Translations under genes and position numbers: made by a program
The notes under the pieces: generated by a model
What the model saw: the letters and a program-made list of their open reading frames with translations, nothing else
What the model was told of the DNA's origin: nothing
Databases searched by the model: none
DNA from: Halosaccharopolyspora lacisalsi
GTDB taxonomy: Bacteria; Actinomycetota; Actinomycetes; Mycobacteriales; Pseudonocardiaceae
DNA: 64,000 nt
Direction of reading: 5' to 3'
Assembly: GCF_014137975.1 (NCBI RefSeq)
Contig: NZ_JACGWZ010000005.1
Location: 186,001 to 250,000 of the forward strand
Shown here: piece by piece, positions 10,812 to 18,585 of the stretch
Position numbering within the stretch: position 1 is the first letter of the stretch
How the letters are laid out: each line of letters opens with the position of its first letter

Positions 10812-12065
10812 ATGAGCACGCATTCCGGCCCCGAACACGTCGCGATCGTGGGAGCGGGCATGGTCGGGCTGTCGACGGCCTGGTTCCTGCAGCAGCGCGG
10901 CGTCCGCACCACGATCGTCGACCGCTCCGGGGTCGCGGCCGGCGCCTCGTGGGGCAACGCCGGTCTGCTGACACCGGCGTTCACGAAACCGATGCCGGAG
11001 CCGAGCGTGGTGCGATCCGGCATCACCTCGTTGTTCGACAGCTCGTCGCCGGTGACTTTCGCGCGGGCGGGGGGCCGGTCCCTGTGGCCGTTCCTGGCCG
11101 GGCTCGCCCGGCACTGCACCCCGATCCGGTGGCGCCGCACGATGGCCGTGTTCAACGAGCTCAACCGGATCAGCCTGGACGCCTACGACCAGCTCGGCGA
11201 CAGCGGTGTCGTGACCAGCAAGCGCGCCGACCCGTTCCTGGCTGTCTGTGCGTCCGGGAAGGACCGCGAGGACCTGGTCGCCGAGCTCGACGCGGTGCGA
11301 GCGACCGGGGCGGAGATCGACTACGACCTCGCCGACGGTGACGAGCTGCGCGCGCTCGAGCCCACCCTGAGCGCGAACGTGCGGACGGGCGTGCGGGTGC
11401 ACGGCCAACGCTTCATCGATCCCCCCGAGTCCGTGCGCTCCCTGGCGGACGCCGTCCGGGCCGCGGGTGACGAGATCATCGAGGGATTCGACGTGACCGA
11501 CGTGCGGGATCTCGGTGCGGCGGGAACGGAACTCGTCTCGTCGGGGGGAAACACCGTTCGAGCGGACGCGGCCGTGCTGGCGAACGGAACGTGGCTGGGA
11601 GCGCTGGCGCGGTCCTTCGGCGTGCGCCGGCTCGTCCACCCCGGACGCGGGTACAGCTTCAGCGTCGAGCCCGCGGCCATGCCCACGCACCCGATCCACC
11701 TTCCCGCCCAGCACGTCGCGTGCAATCCGCTGGGGGAGAAGTTCCGGGTCACAGGCATGATGGAGTTCGCCGCTGCCGGAGCGCCGCTGGATTCCCGGCG
11801 CGTTCGCACGATCATCGACGCCGTGCGTCCGATGTTCACCGGGGTCGACTGGAACGCGCGCTACGACGAGTGGGTCGGTTCGCGGCCGTGCACGACCGAC
11901 GGTCTTCCCCTGGTCGGAGCGACCTCGTCGCCGAGGGTGCACGTCGCCGGTGGGCACGGCATGTGGGGAATGGTGCTCGGCCCGCTGACGGGCAGGCTCG
12001 TCGCCGACTCGCTGGTGAGTCGACCCGTGCCGCAGCTGATGCGGCACCTGGATCCGCTCCGCTGA
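10812..12065 (+). CDS. FAD-dependent amino-acid dehydrogenase (DadA-like)
   Basis: A 417-residue DAO-family flavoprotein. The N-terminal dinucleotide motif VAIVGAGMVGLSTAWFL is at residues 10-26. The C-terminal FAD loop is HVAGGHGMWGM, with the upstream motif WVGSRPCTTDGLPLVG. Relatives are D-amino-acid dehydrogenases or hydroxyproline/betaine dehydrogenases that pass electrons to the respiratory chain. It is the last gene of the M24-hydrolase, symporter, oxidase set, which reads as import, ring or amide opening, then oxidative deamination of a nitrogen compound. ATG 10812 is the conserved-looking start. Confidence 0.87.
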   Translation: MSTHSGPEHVAIVGAGMVGLSTAWFLQQRGVRTTIVDRSGVAAGASWGNAGLLTPAFTKPMPEPSVVRSGITSLFDSSSPVTFARAGGRSLWPFLAGLARHCTPIRWRRTMAVFNELNRISLDAYDQLGDSGVVTSKRADPFLAVCASGKDREDLVAELDAVRATGAEIDYDLADGDELRALEPTLSANVRTGVRVHGQRFIDPPESVRSLADAVRAAGDEIIEGFDVTDVRDLGAAGTELVSSGGNTVRADAAVLANGTWLGALARSFGVRRLVHPGRGYSFSVEPAAMPTHPIHLPAQHVACNPLGEKFRVTGMMEFAAAGAPLDSRRVRTIIDAVRPMFTGVDWNARYDEWVGSRPCTTDGLPLVGATSSPRVHVAGGHGMWGMVLGPLTGRLVADSLVSRPVPQLMRHLDPLR

Positions 12066-12208
12066 TGATCCGCCCGGCGAGGTTTTTCCCGAGGGGTGAA
12101 CGTGTCGTTTTGGCGGTGCGGCTGCCTGTTGAGACTGCCAGAACGACGCGTTCACCGGCCGCGTACCGGCGAGGGCTGTTGGCAGCATGGTCGTGTACAG
12201 GAGCGGGA

Positions 12209-12301
12209 CTACTGTGCCCGCTGTGTTTCCCTGATCGCGGCGTGCCACAGCCAGATTCCGAGGGCGAGGGATGCTGTGATCACCGCGATTCGGAGCAGCA
12301 T
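12209..12301 (-). CDS. 30-residue single-pass membrane peptide
   Basis: A 30-residue ORF, MLLRIAVITASLALGIWLWH, ends in the charged tail AAIRETQRAQ. It has one hydrophobic helix (residues 2-20) and nothing else. Its ATG overlaps the stop of the 75-residue gene upstream (TGATG), so it would be translated by coupling. I do not recognise a family. The tight overlap and clean TM segment are the only support, and the ORF could be accidental. Confidence 0.5.
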   Translation of the reverse strand: MLLRIAVITASLALGIWLWHAAIRETQRAQ

Positions 12302-12528
12302 CAGCGGGGTCGTGATCGTTGTTCGGTGGCCGGGGGTGTGCCGGTGCAGGTCTCTTCGTGGGGGTCGAGGATCGCGTCGTCGGGTTCGTAGTGGCCGCAT
12401 CGGTAGCAGGAGTGCGACAGCCGGTGGTTGTGCTGCTCTCGCGTTTCGTCGGGGCGGCGTTCCATGTGCGGGCGCCACCCCGGCCGGTACACCGTCACTC
12501 CCGGTGTGATCTCCACGTGTCGACCCAT
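12301..12528 (-). CDS. 75-residue Cys/His-containing small protein, function unknown
   Basis: Begins MGRHVEITPGVTVYRPGWRP and has CYRCGHYEPDDAILDPHEETC at residues 44-64 (CxxC and a third Cys with nearby His), which suggests a small zinc-binding knot. It is divergent from the Scr1-type regulator, and the shared 144-bp region carries two TGGCAC palindromes, so that regulator may control it. GAGAGA precedes the ATG. The 30-residue membrane ORF is coupled to its stop. No known family recognised. Confidence 0.62.
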   Translation of the reverse strand: MGRHVEITPGVTVYRPGWRPHMERRPDETREQHNHRLSHSCYRCGHYEPDDAILDPHEETCTGTPPATEQRSRPR

Positions 12529-12569
12529 CGTTGATCTCTCTTCTATACGGGCAGCACCGCGACAACGGT

Positions 12570-12585
12570 GGTGCCAATTGGCACC
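12570..12585. promoter_or_regulatory. Perfect 16-bp palindrome, probable operator O1
   Basis: GGTGCCAATTGGCACC reads identically on both strands. It sits between the divergent micro-ORFs and the Scr1-type regulator, next to the AT-rich stretch GATAAAATTATTTAC. A second copy begins exactly 32 bp downstream, about three helical turns away. This suggests cooperative binding by the adjacent XRE protein. Confidence 0.75.
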
Positions 12586-12601
12586 GATAAAATTATTTAC
12601 T

Positions 12602-12617
12602 GGTGCCATCTGGCACA
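12602..12617. promoter_or_regulatory. Imperfect palindrome, probable operator O2
   Basis: GGTGCCATCTGGCACA is a near copy of O1 (13 of 16 bases). Two further TGGCAC half-sites occur at 12667-12672 and 12678-12683, straddling the start codon of the regulator gene. The cluster suggests autoregulation. Confidence 0.7.
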
Positions 12618-12659
12618 AGATCTCATTCGAGTGATTGCTGTGGCTACACAGCGTGTGAC

Positions 12660-12672
12660 TATCCTGTGGCAC
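12660..12672 (+). promoter_or_regulatory. -10 element giving a leaderless XRE transcript
   Basis: TATCCT at 12660-12665 lies 7 bp before the ATG at 12673, so transcription would begin at or within 1-2 nt of the start codon. No Shine-Dalgarno is present. TTGCTG at 12634-12639 is a possible but too distant -35 (20-bp spacer). Confidence 0.5.
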
Positions 12673-13515
12673 ATGGTTGGCACCACTCCCAAGGCACGTG
12701 CCGTTGGCGTGGAACTTCGGCGTGCTCGCGAGGACGCCGGGCTCAGCGCTCGGCAGCTCGCCGTGAAGCTCGGCAAGTCACACACCACGATCGGAAGGTG
12801 GGAGTCGGGAGAACGAGCTCCGCGCCCGGTCGACGTCGCTGCCGTTCTCGGCGCGCTCGGAGTGGACGGCGACACTCGCGAAGAACTGGTTGAACTCGCC
12901 AGGAACACGGACGGACCGCACTGGATCGCATCGGGACTACCCGAGCAACAGCGCCAGCTCGCCACACTGCTGGAGATCGAACGAGACGCCACGCGCATCG
13001 TCGACGTATCCGCCGCTCTTCTCCCCGGTATGCTGCAAACCAGCGGCTATGCGCGAGCCATTATCGGTGCTGGTGGTGTACCGGCCGACGAGGTGGAGCC
13101 CCGCGTCGCGATCCGGGTCGGCCGCCGCGACGCACTACTGCGACAGAATCCCACGGACTTGCGCGCGATCATCGACGAGAGCGCACTGCATCGTATGATC
13201 GGCGGACCGGTCGTCATGGTCGAACAGCTGCGATCGCTCCTCGCGGATGCCGAATTACCGAATGTCGAACTCCGTGTGGTGCCGATGGGTGCCGGGTGGC
13301 ACCCCGCGTTGGAAGGTCCCTTCCTGCTGGTCGAGTTCACGAATCAGCCCCCGGTCATCCAGGTCGAGAACCGCCGGTCGGCACTGTTCTTTCACGAGCC
13401 CGACGATGTCGGGGCGTATCAGCAAGCCGTGGATACGGTGATCGAGGCAACGATGACTCCCACTGACTCGCGGGAACTCATCGCCAGGGTCATCAACGAG
13501 ATGGAGACGACATGA
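12673..13515 (+). CDS. XRE regulator of the Scr1 family
   Basis: A 280-residue protein. Its N-terminal HTH_XRE (ELRRAREDAGLSARQLAVKLGKSHTTIGRWESGER) is at residues 11-45. The C-terminal Scr1 domain (DUF5753) runs from about residue 95: LLPGMLQTSGYARA, RQNPTDLRAIIDESALHRMIGG, VRVVPMG-type and FHEPDDVGAYQ. Such genes are abundant in actinomycetes, almost always paired with a DUF397 gene, and influence sporulation and antibiotic production in Streptomyces (WhiJ/BldB-like systems). The DUF397 start overlaps this stop by ATGA. The upstream palindromes suggest autoregulation. Confidence 0.95.
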   Translation: MVGTTPKARAVGVELRRAREDAGLSARQLAVKLGKSHTTIGRWESGERAPRPVDVAAVLGALGVDGDTREELVELARNTDGPHWIASGLPEQQRQLATLLEIERDATRIVDVSAALLPGMLQTSGYARAIIGAGGVPADEVEPRVAIRVGRRDALLRQNPTDLRAIIDESALHRMIGGPVVMVEQLRSLLADAELPNVELRVVPMGAGWHPALEGPFLLVEFTNQPPVIQVENRRSALFFHEPDDVGAYQQAVDTVIEATMTPTDSRELIARVINEMETT

Positions 13516-13709
13516 GATTATCGCTCGATCCGAGCAGCTGGCGCAAATCCACCCGGTCCCAGAACACCTCGCACTGCGTCGAAGTCGGGCGCATCGGCGC
13601 CGGCGCGGCCGTGCGTGACACCAAGGACCGCTCGGCCGGTTACTTCACCACCACCGGTGCGCAGTGGCAGGCGTTCGTCAACGCCGTCAAGGTGGATCGC
13701 TTCGCCTGA
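13512..13709 (+). CDS. DUF397 protein, partner of the Scr1-type regulator
   Basis: A 65-residue DUF397 protein: SWRKSTRSQNTSHCVEVG, VRDTKDRSAGYFTTTGAQWQAFVNAVK. All family landmarks (W/KSS-type start, CVEV, RDSK-type motif, aromatic WxxF near the end) are recognisable. Its ATG overlaps the stop of the XRE gene. DUF397 proteins act as antagonists of, or partners to, the adjacent regulator. A terminator-like hairpin follows. Confidence 0.95.
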   Translation: MRLSLDPSSWRKSTRSQNTSHCVEVGRIGAGAAVRDTKDRSAGYFTTTGAQWQAFVNAVKVDRFA

Positions 13710-13721
13710 GCTCACCCGGAG

Positions 13722-13753
13722 CGGCGCCCCTGACCGAAATGGACGGGGCGCCG
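13722..13753 (+). terminator. Hairpin after the DUF397 gene
   Basis: Arms CGGCGCCCC (13722-13730) and GGGGCGCCG (13745-13753) pair perfectly around a 14-nt loop. They lie 13 bp after the DUF397 stop, with no T-run. Probable U-less terminator closing the Scr1 pair. Confidence 0.55.
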
Positions 13754-13882
13754 TTCCGAGTGGTCGTGGCCGGGCCGCTGTGCTGTTCGCGAACGTCCCC
13801 GAGCGCTGTGCCAAGCTTCGAGCGGGTTCGCAAGGACGACCGGGCAAGCTCAAGCGAGCAGCTCGGGGAGGGACGACGGTGA

Positions 13883-15034
13883 GTGCTCATGGGGCGCGCT
13901 CTGGTGATTGGTGGCGGTGTGGCCGGTACGGCGACGGCGATGGTGCTGCAGCGGGCGGGGTGGTCCCCCACGGTCTTCGAGTCCTACTCGTCGGGCGGGG
14001 ACGACGCGGGGGCGTTTCTGACGCTGGGCCCCAACGGGATGCTGGCTCTCGACTCGTTCGGGGCGTCGGACCGCGTGGTCGAGGCGGGGTTTCACCTGCA
14101 CACGCTGGAAGCCTTCGACGCGGCGGGGGAGCTGCGCGATTCTCGGACGCTGAGCCCGGCGCGTCCGCACCTGTCCGGGTATCAGTGCCTGCACCGCTCC
14201 GAGCTGTATCGGGCGCTCCAGGCGGAGGCCATCGACCGGGGCGTCACGGTCGAACGCGATAAGCGGCTCGTGGACGCGCAGCGGTGCGACGACGGAGTCA
14301 GGGCGGTCTTCGCCGACGGCACCTCGGCGGTGGGCGAGCTGCTCGTCGGTGCCGACGGGCTGCGTTCGACGGTACGCACGCTCATCGACGGTCAGGCCCC
14401 TGCGCCGCGCTATGTGGGAGTGCGCGTGTTCTACGGCTACTCCTCGTCCACTCCACCAGGGGCGGAGGTGGGGGTGATACGCATGATCCGGGGGTCCTCG
14501 GGCGCCTTCGGTTACACCGTCTCCCCGCGGGGCGACACCTGGTGGTTCGCTCGCCTGCCCGAACCCGAGTCGGACCGAACCGGGATCGCCGAGACACCCC
14601 CGCAGCACTGGCGCGCTCACCTGGAGGCCGCGTTCGGACCGGATCGAACACCGGCGGCGGACATCGTCGCCTCCACCGACGATCGACTGTTCGCCACCGA
14701 CGCCCGCGACATCGCCGCGCTACCTCGGTGGCGTGACGACGACATGGTGGTGGTCGGGGATGCGGCGCATCCCGCCTCCCCGGCCAGTGGGCAGGGTGCG
14801 TCGATGGCGCTCGAGGACGCGGTGGTGCTGGGCAAGGCGTTGCGCGACACTTCCGGCAGGGCCGAGGCGCTGGAGGTTTTCGAGCGGTTTCGTCGTCCTC
14901 GTGCCGAGGCCAACGTGAGCGCGAGCGCCGCCCTCGACACCGGCCGCCCCCAGGATTCCGGTGCCACCCGGCCTGCCGAGTCGGCGGATGACCTCGTTCG
15001 GCTGCTGGACTGGAACGAGCCTCTGGACACCTGA
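13883..15034 (+). CDS. FAD-dependent monooxygenase (aromatic hydroxylase type)
   Basis: A 383-residue group A flavin monooxygenase. The N-terminal Rossmann motif is ALVIGGGVAGTATAMVL; the second FAD motif is VVGDAAHPASPASGQGASMALED (positions about 286-309 of the chain). Family members hydroxylate aromatic or polyketide substrates with NAD(P)H and O2. GTG 13883 has GGGGAGGGA 9 nt upstream; ATG 13889 is also possible. The last 36 codons are almost exactly repeated as an orphan segment after the downstream efflux gene. The association with a DHA2 pump suggests drug modification and export, which is inference. Confidence 0.9.
   Translation: MLMGRALVIGGGVAGTATAMVLQRAGWSPTVFESYSSGGDDAGAFLTLGPNGMLALDSFGASDRVVEAGFHLHTLEAFDAAGELRDSRTLSPARPHLSGYQCLHRSELYRALQAEAIDRGVTVERDKRLVDAQRCDDGVRAVFADGTSAVGELLVGADGLRSTVRTLIDGQAPAPRYVGVRVFYGYSSSTPPGAEVGVIRMIRGSSGAFGYTVSPRGDTWWFARLPEPESDRTGIAETPPQHWRAHLEAAFGPDRTPAADIVASTDDRLFATDARDIAALPRWRDDDMVVVGDAAHPASPASGQGASMALEDAVVLGKALRDTSGRAEALEVFERFRRPRAEANVSASAALDTGRPQDSGATRPAESADDLVRLLDWNEPLDT
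14927..15034 (+). repeat. Direct repeat copy A (3' end of the monooxygenase gene)
   Basis: Encodes the C-terminus ending SADDLVRLLDWNEPLDT. A near-identical 105-bp copy lies at 16842-16946; it differs by one missing codon and about a dozen substitutions. Together they bracket the DHA2 efflux gene. Confidence 0.88.
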
Positions 15035-15128
15035 AGGCCTGCTGAGTCGCAAAGTAGTGGGAAGACACTGGTCACCGAGTTGCGACAGAGGTCGAGTCTC
15101 CTCATGGCACAGTTCCTGATCACAGGTT

Positions 15129-15150
15129 GACTTCTAGTTTTATTGAAGTC
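15129..15150. promoter_or_regulatory. Inverted repeat GACTTC-N10-GAAGTC
   Basis: A perfect 6-bp inverted repeat around an AT-rich 10-bp centre, in the 260-bp gap upstream of the efflux gene. It overlaps a TTGACT that could be a -35. It is an operator candidate; no adjacent regulator gene claims it. Confidence 0.4.
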
Positions 15151-15294
15151 TTAGCGTTGCCGCGTCGGTTTGCCCGTCGCCCGCGGACACGGAGCTTGTC
15201 CACACGCGACTGAGAAGCCCTGGTGCAGGTCGACACCGGACACACCTCCCGGCCCACGGAACGGGTCGGTCGGACGGCTGAGCGAAAGGTAGCG

Positions 15295-16833
15295 ATGATG
15301 ACGGATCGGACGCCTGTCCGTGCTGGGCGGCGGGAGTGGTGGGGGCTGGTGGTCCTCGGCCTGCCGACGTTGCTCGTGTCGATGGACGCGAGCATCTTGT
15401 TGTTGGCCTTGCCCGAGATCAGCGCGCAGTTGGCGCCTTCCAGCAGCGAGCTGCTGTGGATCGTCGACATCTACACGTTCGTCATCGCCGGCACGTTGGT
15501 GACGGCTGGGACGCTCGGTGACCGCATCGGGCGGCGAAGGCTGCTTTTGATCGGGGCCGCGTGTTTCGGGGCCGCGTCGGTTCTCGCGGCTTTCTCGACG
15601 AGCGGGCTGATGCTCATCGCGGCGCGCGGCCTGCTCGGACTCGCCGGGGCGACGCTGATGCCGTCCACCCTGGCGCTGCTGACCACGATGTTCACCGTGC
15701 CGGCACAGCGGGCGCGGGCGATCGCGGTGTGGATGAGCTGCTTCTCGGCCGGGGTCGCGCTGGGCCCGGTCGCCGGTGGGCTGCTCGTCCAGTGGTTCTG
15801 GTGGGGCGCGGTGTTCCTGGTCGGCGTGCCGATCATGGTGTTGCTGCTGGTCGTGGGGCCGCGGGTCCTGCCGGAGTACCGCGAACCGAACGCGGGCCGG
15901 TTGGACCCGGTCAGCGTGGTGCTCTCGCTGGTCGTGGTGCTGGGCGTGGTCTACGGGCTCAAGGAGCTCGCGGCCGGCGGCCCGGTGGTGACGGCGCTGG
16001 TCGTGATCGCTGTCGGGGTGGCCGGCGGTGTGGTGTTCGTCCGGCGCCAGCTCGCGCTCGCCCAGCCGCTGGTCGACCTACGGCTGTTCGCCAACCGCAC
16101 GTTCACCACCGGCATGGTCACCCTGCTGGTGGGGCTGTTGACCACGGCCGGGATCCAGGTGTTCGTCACGCAATATTTGCAGATCGTGCTCGGGCTCTCG
16201 CCGCTGGTGGCGGGGACCTGGATGGTGCCGCAGGCGCTGGCCGTCATCGTCGGGACGCAGTTGTCGCCGTGGCTGGCCGAACGGGTCCGCATCGCGTTCA
16301 TCGTGGCCGGCGGCTCGGTCGTCAGCGGTGCCGGCTTCATCGTGTTCACCCAGGTCGGCGGGGCACTGGCCCTGGCGGTGGTCGTCGTCGGCAACGTCGT
16401 CATCAGCCTGGGCACCGCGCCGCTGATGGCGTTGAGCACCGAGCTGGTGGTCGGCAGCGTGCCGGAGGACAAGACCGGGTCCGCCTCGGCGCTCAACGAG
16501 ACCGTCGGAGAACTCGGAGCGGCGCTCGGCGTCGCCCTGCTCGGCAGCCTGGGAACAGTGCTCTACCGCACGCGGATGGCCACCACAGCCTCCGAACTGC
16601 CCCCGGACGCGCGCGCCGAGGCAAGCGACACGATCAGCGGCGCGGCGGCCGTCGCCGACCGCCTACCGCCCGCCGAGGGCACGCTCGTACTCGACACCGC
16701 CCGGACCGCGTTCACCGACGCGCTGCAGACCGTGTCAACCGTCGCTGCCGCCGTGGCGTTCGCCCTGTCCGCACTGGTCGTCGTGGTACTGCGCCACGTC
16801 GCGAAACCGAAACCGGCCGCCGTCGCGAACTGA
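15295..16833 (+). CDS. DHA2-family MFS multidrug efflux pump
   Basis: A 512-residue, 14-TM drug:H+ antiporter of the QacA/EmrB type. Visible: LVSMDASILLLALPEI (TM1), GDRIGRRRLLL (motif A), RGLLGLAGATLMPSTLAL, GPVAGGLL (motif C) and DKTGSASALNETVGELGAALGVAL. It exports hydrophobic toxicants across the cytoplasmic membrane. Two adjacent ATGs (15295, 15298) follow AAAGGT. The gene is flanked by direct repeats of the upstream monooxygenase 3' end, implying insertion by duplication or recombination. Confidence 0.93.
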   Translation: MMTDRTPVRAGRREWWGLVVLGLPTLLVSMDASILLLALPEISAQLAPSSSELLWIVDIYTFVIAGTLVTAGTLGDRIGRRRLLLIGAACFGAASVLAAFSTSGLMLIAARGLLGLAGATLMPSTLALLTTMFTVPAQRARAIAVWMSCFSAGVALGPVAGGLLVQWFWWGAVFLVGVPIMVLLLVVGPRVLPEYREPNAGRLDPVSVVLSLVVVLGVVYGLKELAAGGPVVTALVVIAVGVAGGVVFVRRQLALAQPLVDLRLFANRTFTTGMVTLLVGLLTTAGIQVFVTQYLQIVLGLSPLVAGTWMVPQALAVIVGTQLSPWLAERVRIAFIVAGGSVVSGAGFIVFTQVGGALALAVVVVGNVVISLGTAPLMALSTELVVGSVPEDKTGSASALNETVGELGAALGVALLGSLGTVLYRTRMATTASELPPDARAEASDTISGAAAVADRLPPAEGTLVLDTARTAFTDALQTVSTVAAAVAFALSALVVVVLRHVAKPKPAAVAN

Positions 16834-16841
16834 GATCCCAA

Positions 16842-16946
16842 GCCGCCCTCGACACCGGCCGACCCCAGGAGTCCGGTGCTCGGCCTGTCGAGTCGGCGGA
16901 TGACCTCGTTCGGTTGTTGGACTGGAACGAGCCTCTTGGTGTCTGA
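16842..16946 (+). repeat. Direct repeat copy B (orphan monooxygenase C-terminus)
   Basis: In one frame this reads AALDTGRPQESGARPVESA, followed by DDLVRLLDWNEPLGV and a stop. It is a clear duplicate of the end of the FAD monooxygenase (copy A at 14927). There is no start of its own, so it is a gene remnant lying 9 bp after the efflux gene stop. Confidence 0.87.
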
Positions 16947-17027
16947 TCGGTGACGTCTTGCTTACCGAGCGCCGCGGTTCCCCACGGGGGATTATTCGAC
17001 GGCGGATAATGAGAAGGGGAGACCATC

Positions 17028-17582
17028 ATGGGAGCGATCGGTGTGCACGAGTTCGTCAGCCTCGACGGCGTGTTCGAGAGTCCGAGCTGGACGGCCGGCT
17101 ACGGCTTCACCGACGGGATGAGCCGAGCGCTCGGTGACCTGACGGGTTCCAGCTCTGCGATCCTGCTGGGCCGCACCACGTACGAGATGTTCGCTCCGGC
17201 CTGGTCCGTTCGCACCGCGGAGGACGATCCGGGGGCGCCGTTTTTCAACGACACCCCGAAGTACGTGGTCTCGTCCACGCTGGACTCCGCCGACGACTGG
17301 GAGAACTCGACCGTCCTCGGAGCCTACGATCCGCGGACCGTCCGCACGCTCAAGAGCGAGGTCGAAGGCGGCATCTACGTCAGCGGCAGCGGCACCCTGG
17401 TGCGCGCCTTGCTGGCCGACGGTCTGGTCGACGAGCTGCACCTGCTGGTCTACCCGGTCGTGCTGGGATCGGGAGCGAAGCTGTTCCCGGACGGCACACC
17501 ACGTACGCCGCTGACCCTGTCGGGGCAGGAGGCTTTCGAGAACGGAGTGCTGCACCTGACCTACACCCAGGCGGCGTCCTGA
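17028..17582 (+). CDS. RibD C-terminal/DHFR-fold reductase family protein
   Basis: A 184-residue single-domain protein of the dihydrofolate-reductase-like RibD_C superfamily: FVSLDGVFESP at the N-terminus, ILLGRTTYEMF (residues 44-54), GIYVSGSGTLVRALL and ELHLLVYPVVLGSGAKLF. Family members are NADPH-dependent reductases of mostly unknown substrate; this stand-alone form is common in actinomycetes and not a riboflavin enzyme by context. AAGGGGAGA precedes the ATG. A small ATTAT/ATAAT inverted repeat lies about 20-35 bp upstream. Confidence 0.88.
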   Translation: MGAIGVHEFVSLDGVFESPSWTAGYGFTDGMSRALGDLTGSSSAILLGRTTYEMFAPAWSVRTAEDDPGAPFFNDTPKYVVSSTLDSADDWENSTVLGAYDPRTVRTLKSEVEGGIYVSGSGTLVRALLADGLVDELHLLVYPVVLGSGAKLFPDGTPRTPLTLSGQEAFENGVLHLTYTQAAS

Positions 17583-17950
17583 CCACCGATCATCACCGCG
17601 GCGCCGAGTAGCCGTTCCGGGGGGTGGGAACCGGATACGCCGGAAAGACGTCCCGGGGGTTTTGGGTGTCGAGTTGCGTGCTGTCGTTGTTGCGCCCGGG
17701 CGGGTGGTCTCGGGGTGGAAGCTGGCTGAGACGTTCACCCCGACCGCTGAGGGGATGGGCGGGCACGGGCCAGGACTCAGCGTGGCCGGCTGGTTGGGTC
17801 GGGCCGTCCGAGGGCGGCGACGGTCGCCACATGCCGTTGGGGTCGGGAGCGCGGTGGGTGACCGCGAGGTCGGGTAGGTGCAGGAGCGTGTCGTGCACGC
17901 ACACGACGACGCCGACCACCCCCGGGCGCACCCGCCCGGGGGTGGGCAGG
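17583..17950. other. Gene-poor 368-bp stretch
   Basis: An open minus-strand frame (17593-17931) could encode a 112-residue Pro/Arg-rich peptide beginning RPGVVGVVVCVHDTLLHLPD. It has no recognisable domain, and composition alone could keep the frame open. I leave it unassigned. Confidence 0.35.
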
Positions 17951-18553
17951 TCAGCGTGAGGGGGAGCCCGCCGGGGACTGCTCGCTGGTCAGGGCTTGGA
18001 GCGTGGTCGCTGCATCGGACTTCGGGGTGCGGTTGTGCGGTAGCAGTCCCAGCACCCGCGACATGGCGCAGGTGTTGGTGATCGCGGCGAAGGTCAGGCC
18101 GCCGCCGACGAACCCGGCGATCCACTTCAGCGGGGCGTGGAGGGTGCTGCCCACCACGCCGGTGAGTACCAGCAGCCCGGCTGTCAGCCGCACCTGGCGT
18201 TCCATGGCCCACGTTCCTGAGCCGCGAGTCATAGGGCCCTCGTGCTGCTGCCAGCCCGTGATCCCGCCGGACAGGACGCTGAGCTGGTCCAGTCCGGCTG
18301 TTTCCAGCACGCCGCGGGCCTGCTCGGCACGGGCGCCGGAGGCGCACACCAGCACGACCGGGTCCTCGTGGGCTGCGGTGAGTTCGGTGCGGTGCTCGCG
18401 CAGCAGGTCCAACGGCACGTTGGCCGAGCCGGGGATGTGGGCGGCGGCGAACTCACCGGGAGCGCGTACATCGATCAGCCGGGTGCGCGGATTGCTTTCG
18501 ATCAGGCTGCGCACCTGCGGGGTTTCCACGGTCGCGGGCATCGTGCGGGACAC
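17951..18553 (-). CDS. Rhodanese domain fused to DUF2892 membrane domain
   Basis: A 200-residue protein. The N-terminal rhodanese domain (about 10-105: LIDVRAPGEFAAAHIPGSANVPL) ends in the active-site loop VLVCASGARAEQA with the catalytic Cys. The C-terminal DUF2892 part (about 125-175: RQVRLTAGLLVLTGVVG, WIAGFVGGGLTFAAITNTC) has two TM helices. Such fusions transfer or export sulfane sulfur at the membrane. AAAGGA precedes GTG 18553. It lies 32 bp after the MBL-rhodanese gene in the same direction, so it is probably the last gene of the CstR-controlled operon. Confidence 0.9.
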   Translation of the reverse strand: MSRTMPATVETPQVRSLIESNPRTRLIDVRAPGEFAAAHIPGSANVPLDLLREHRTELTAAHEDPVVLVCASGARAEQARGVLETAGLDQLSVLSGGITGWQQHEGPMTRGSGTWAMERQVRLTAGLLVLTGVVGSTLHAPLKWIAGFVGGGLTFAAITNTCAMSRVLGLLPHNRTPKSDAATTLQALTSEQSPAGSPSR

Positions 18554-18585
18554 GACGAACCGTCCTTTCTCTCGAGGCTTGTCCG

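Noticed and set aside
17593-17931. Minus-strand frame starting RPGVVGVVVCVHD
   Set aside because: No domain, no ribosome-binding site and Pro/Arg-rich tail; kept only as a note in the gene-poor stretch.
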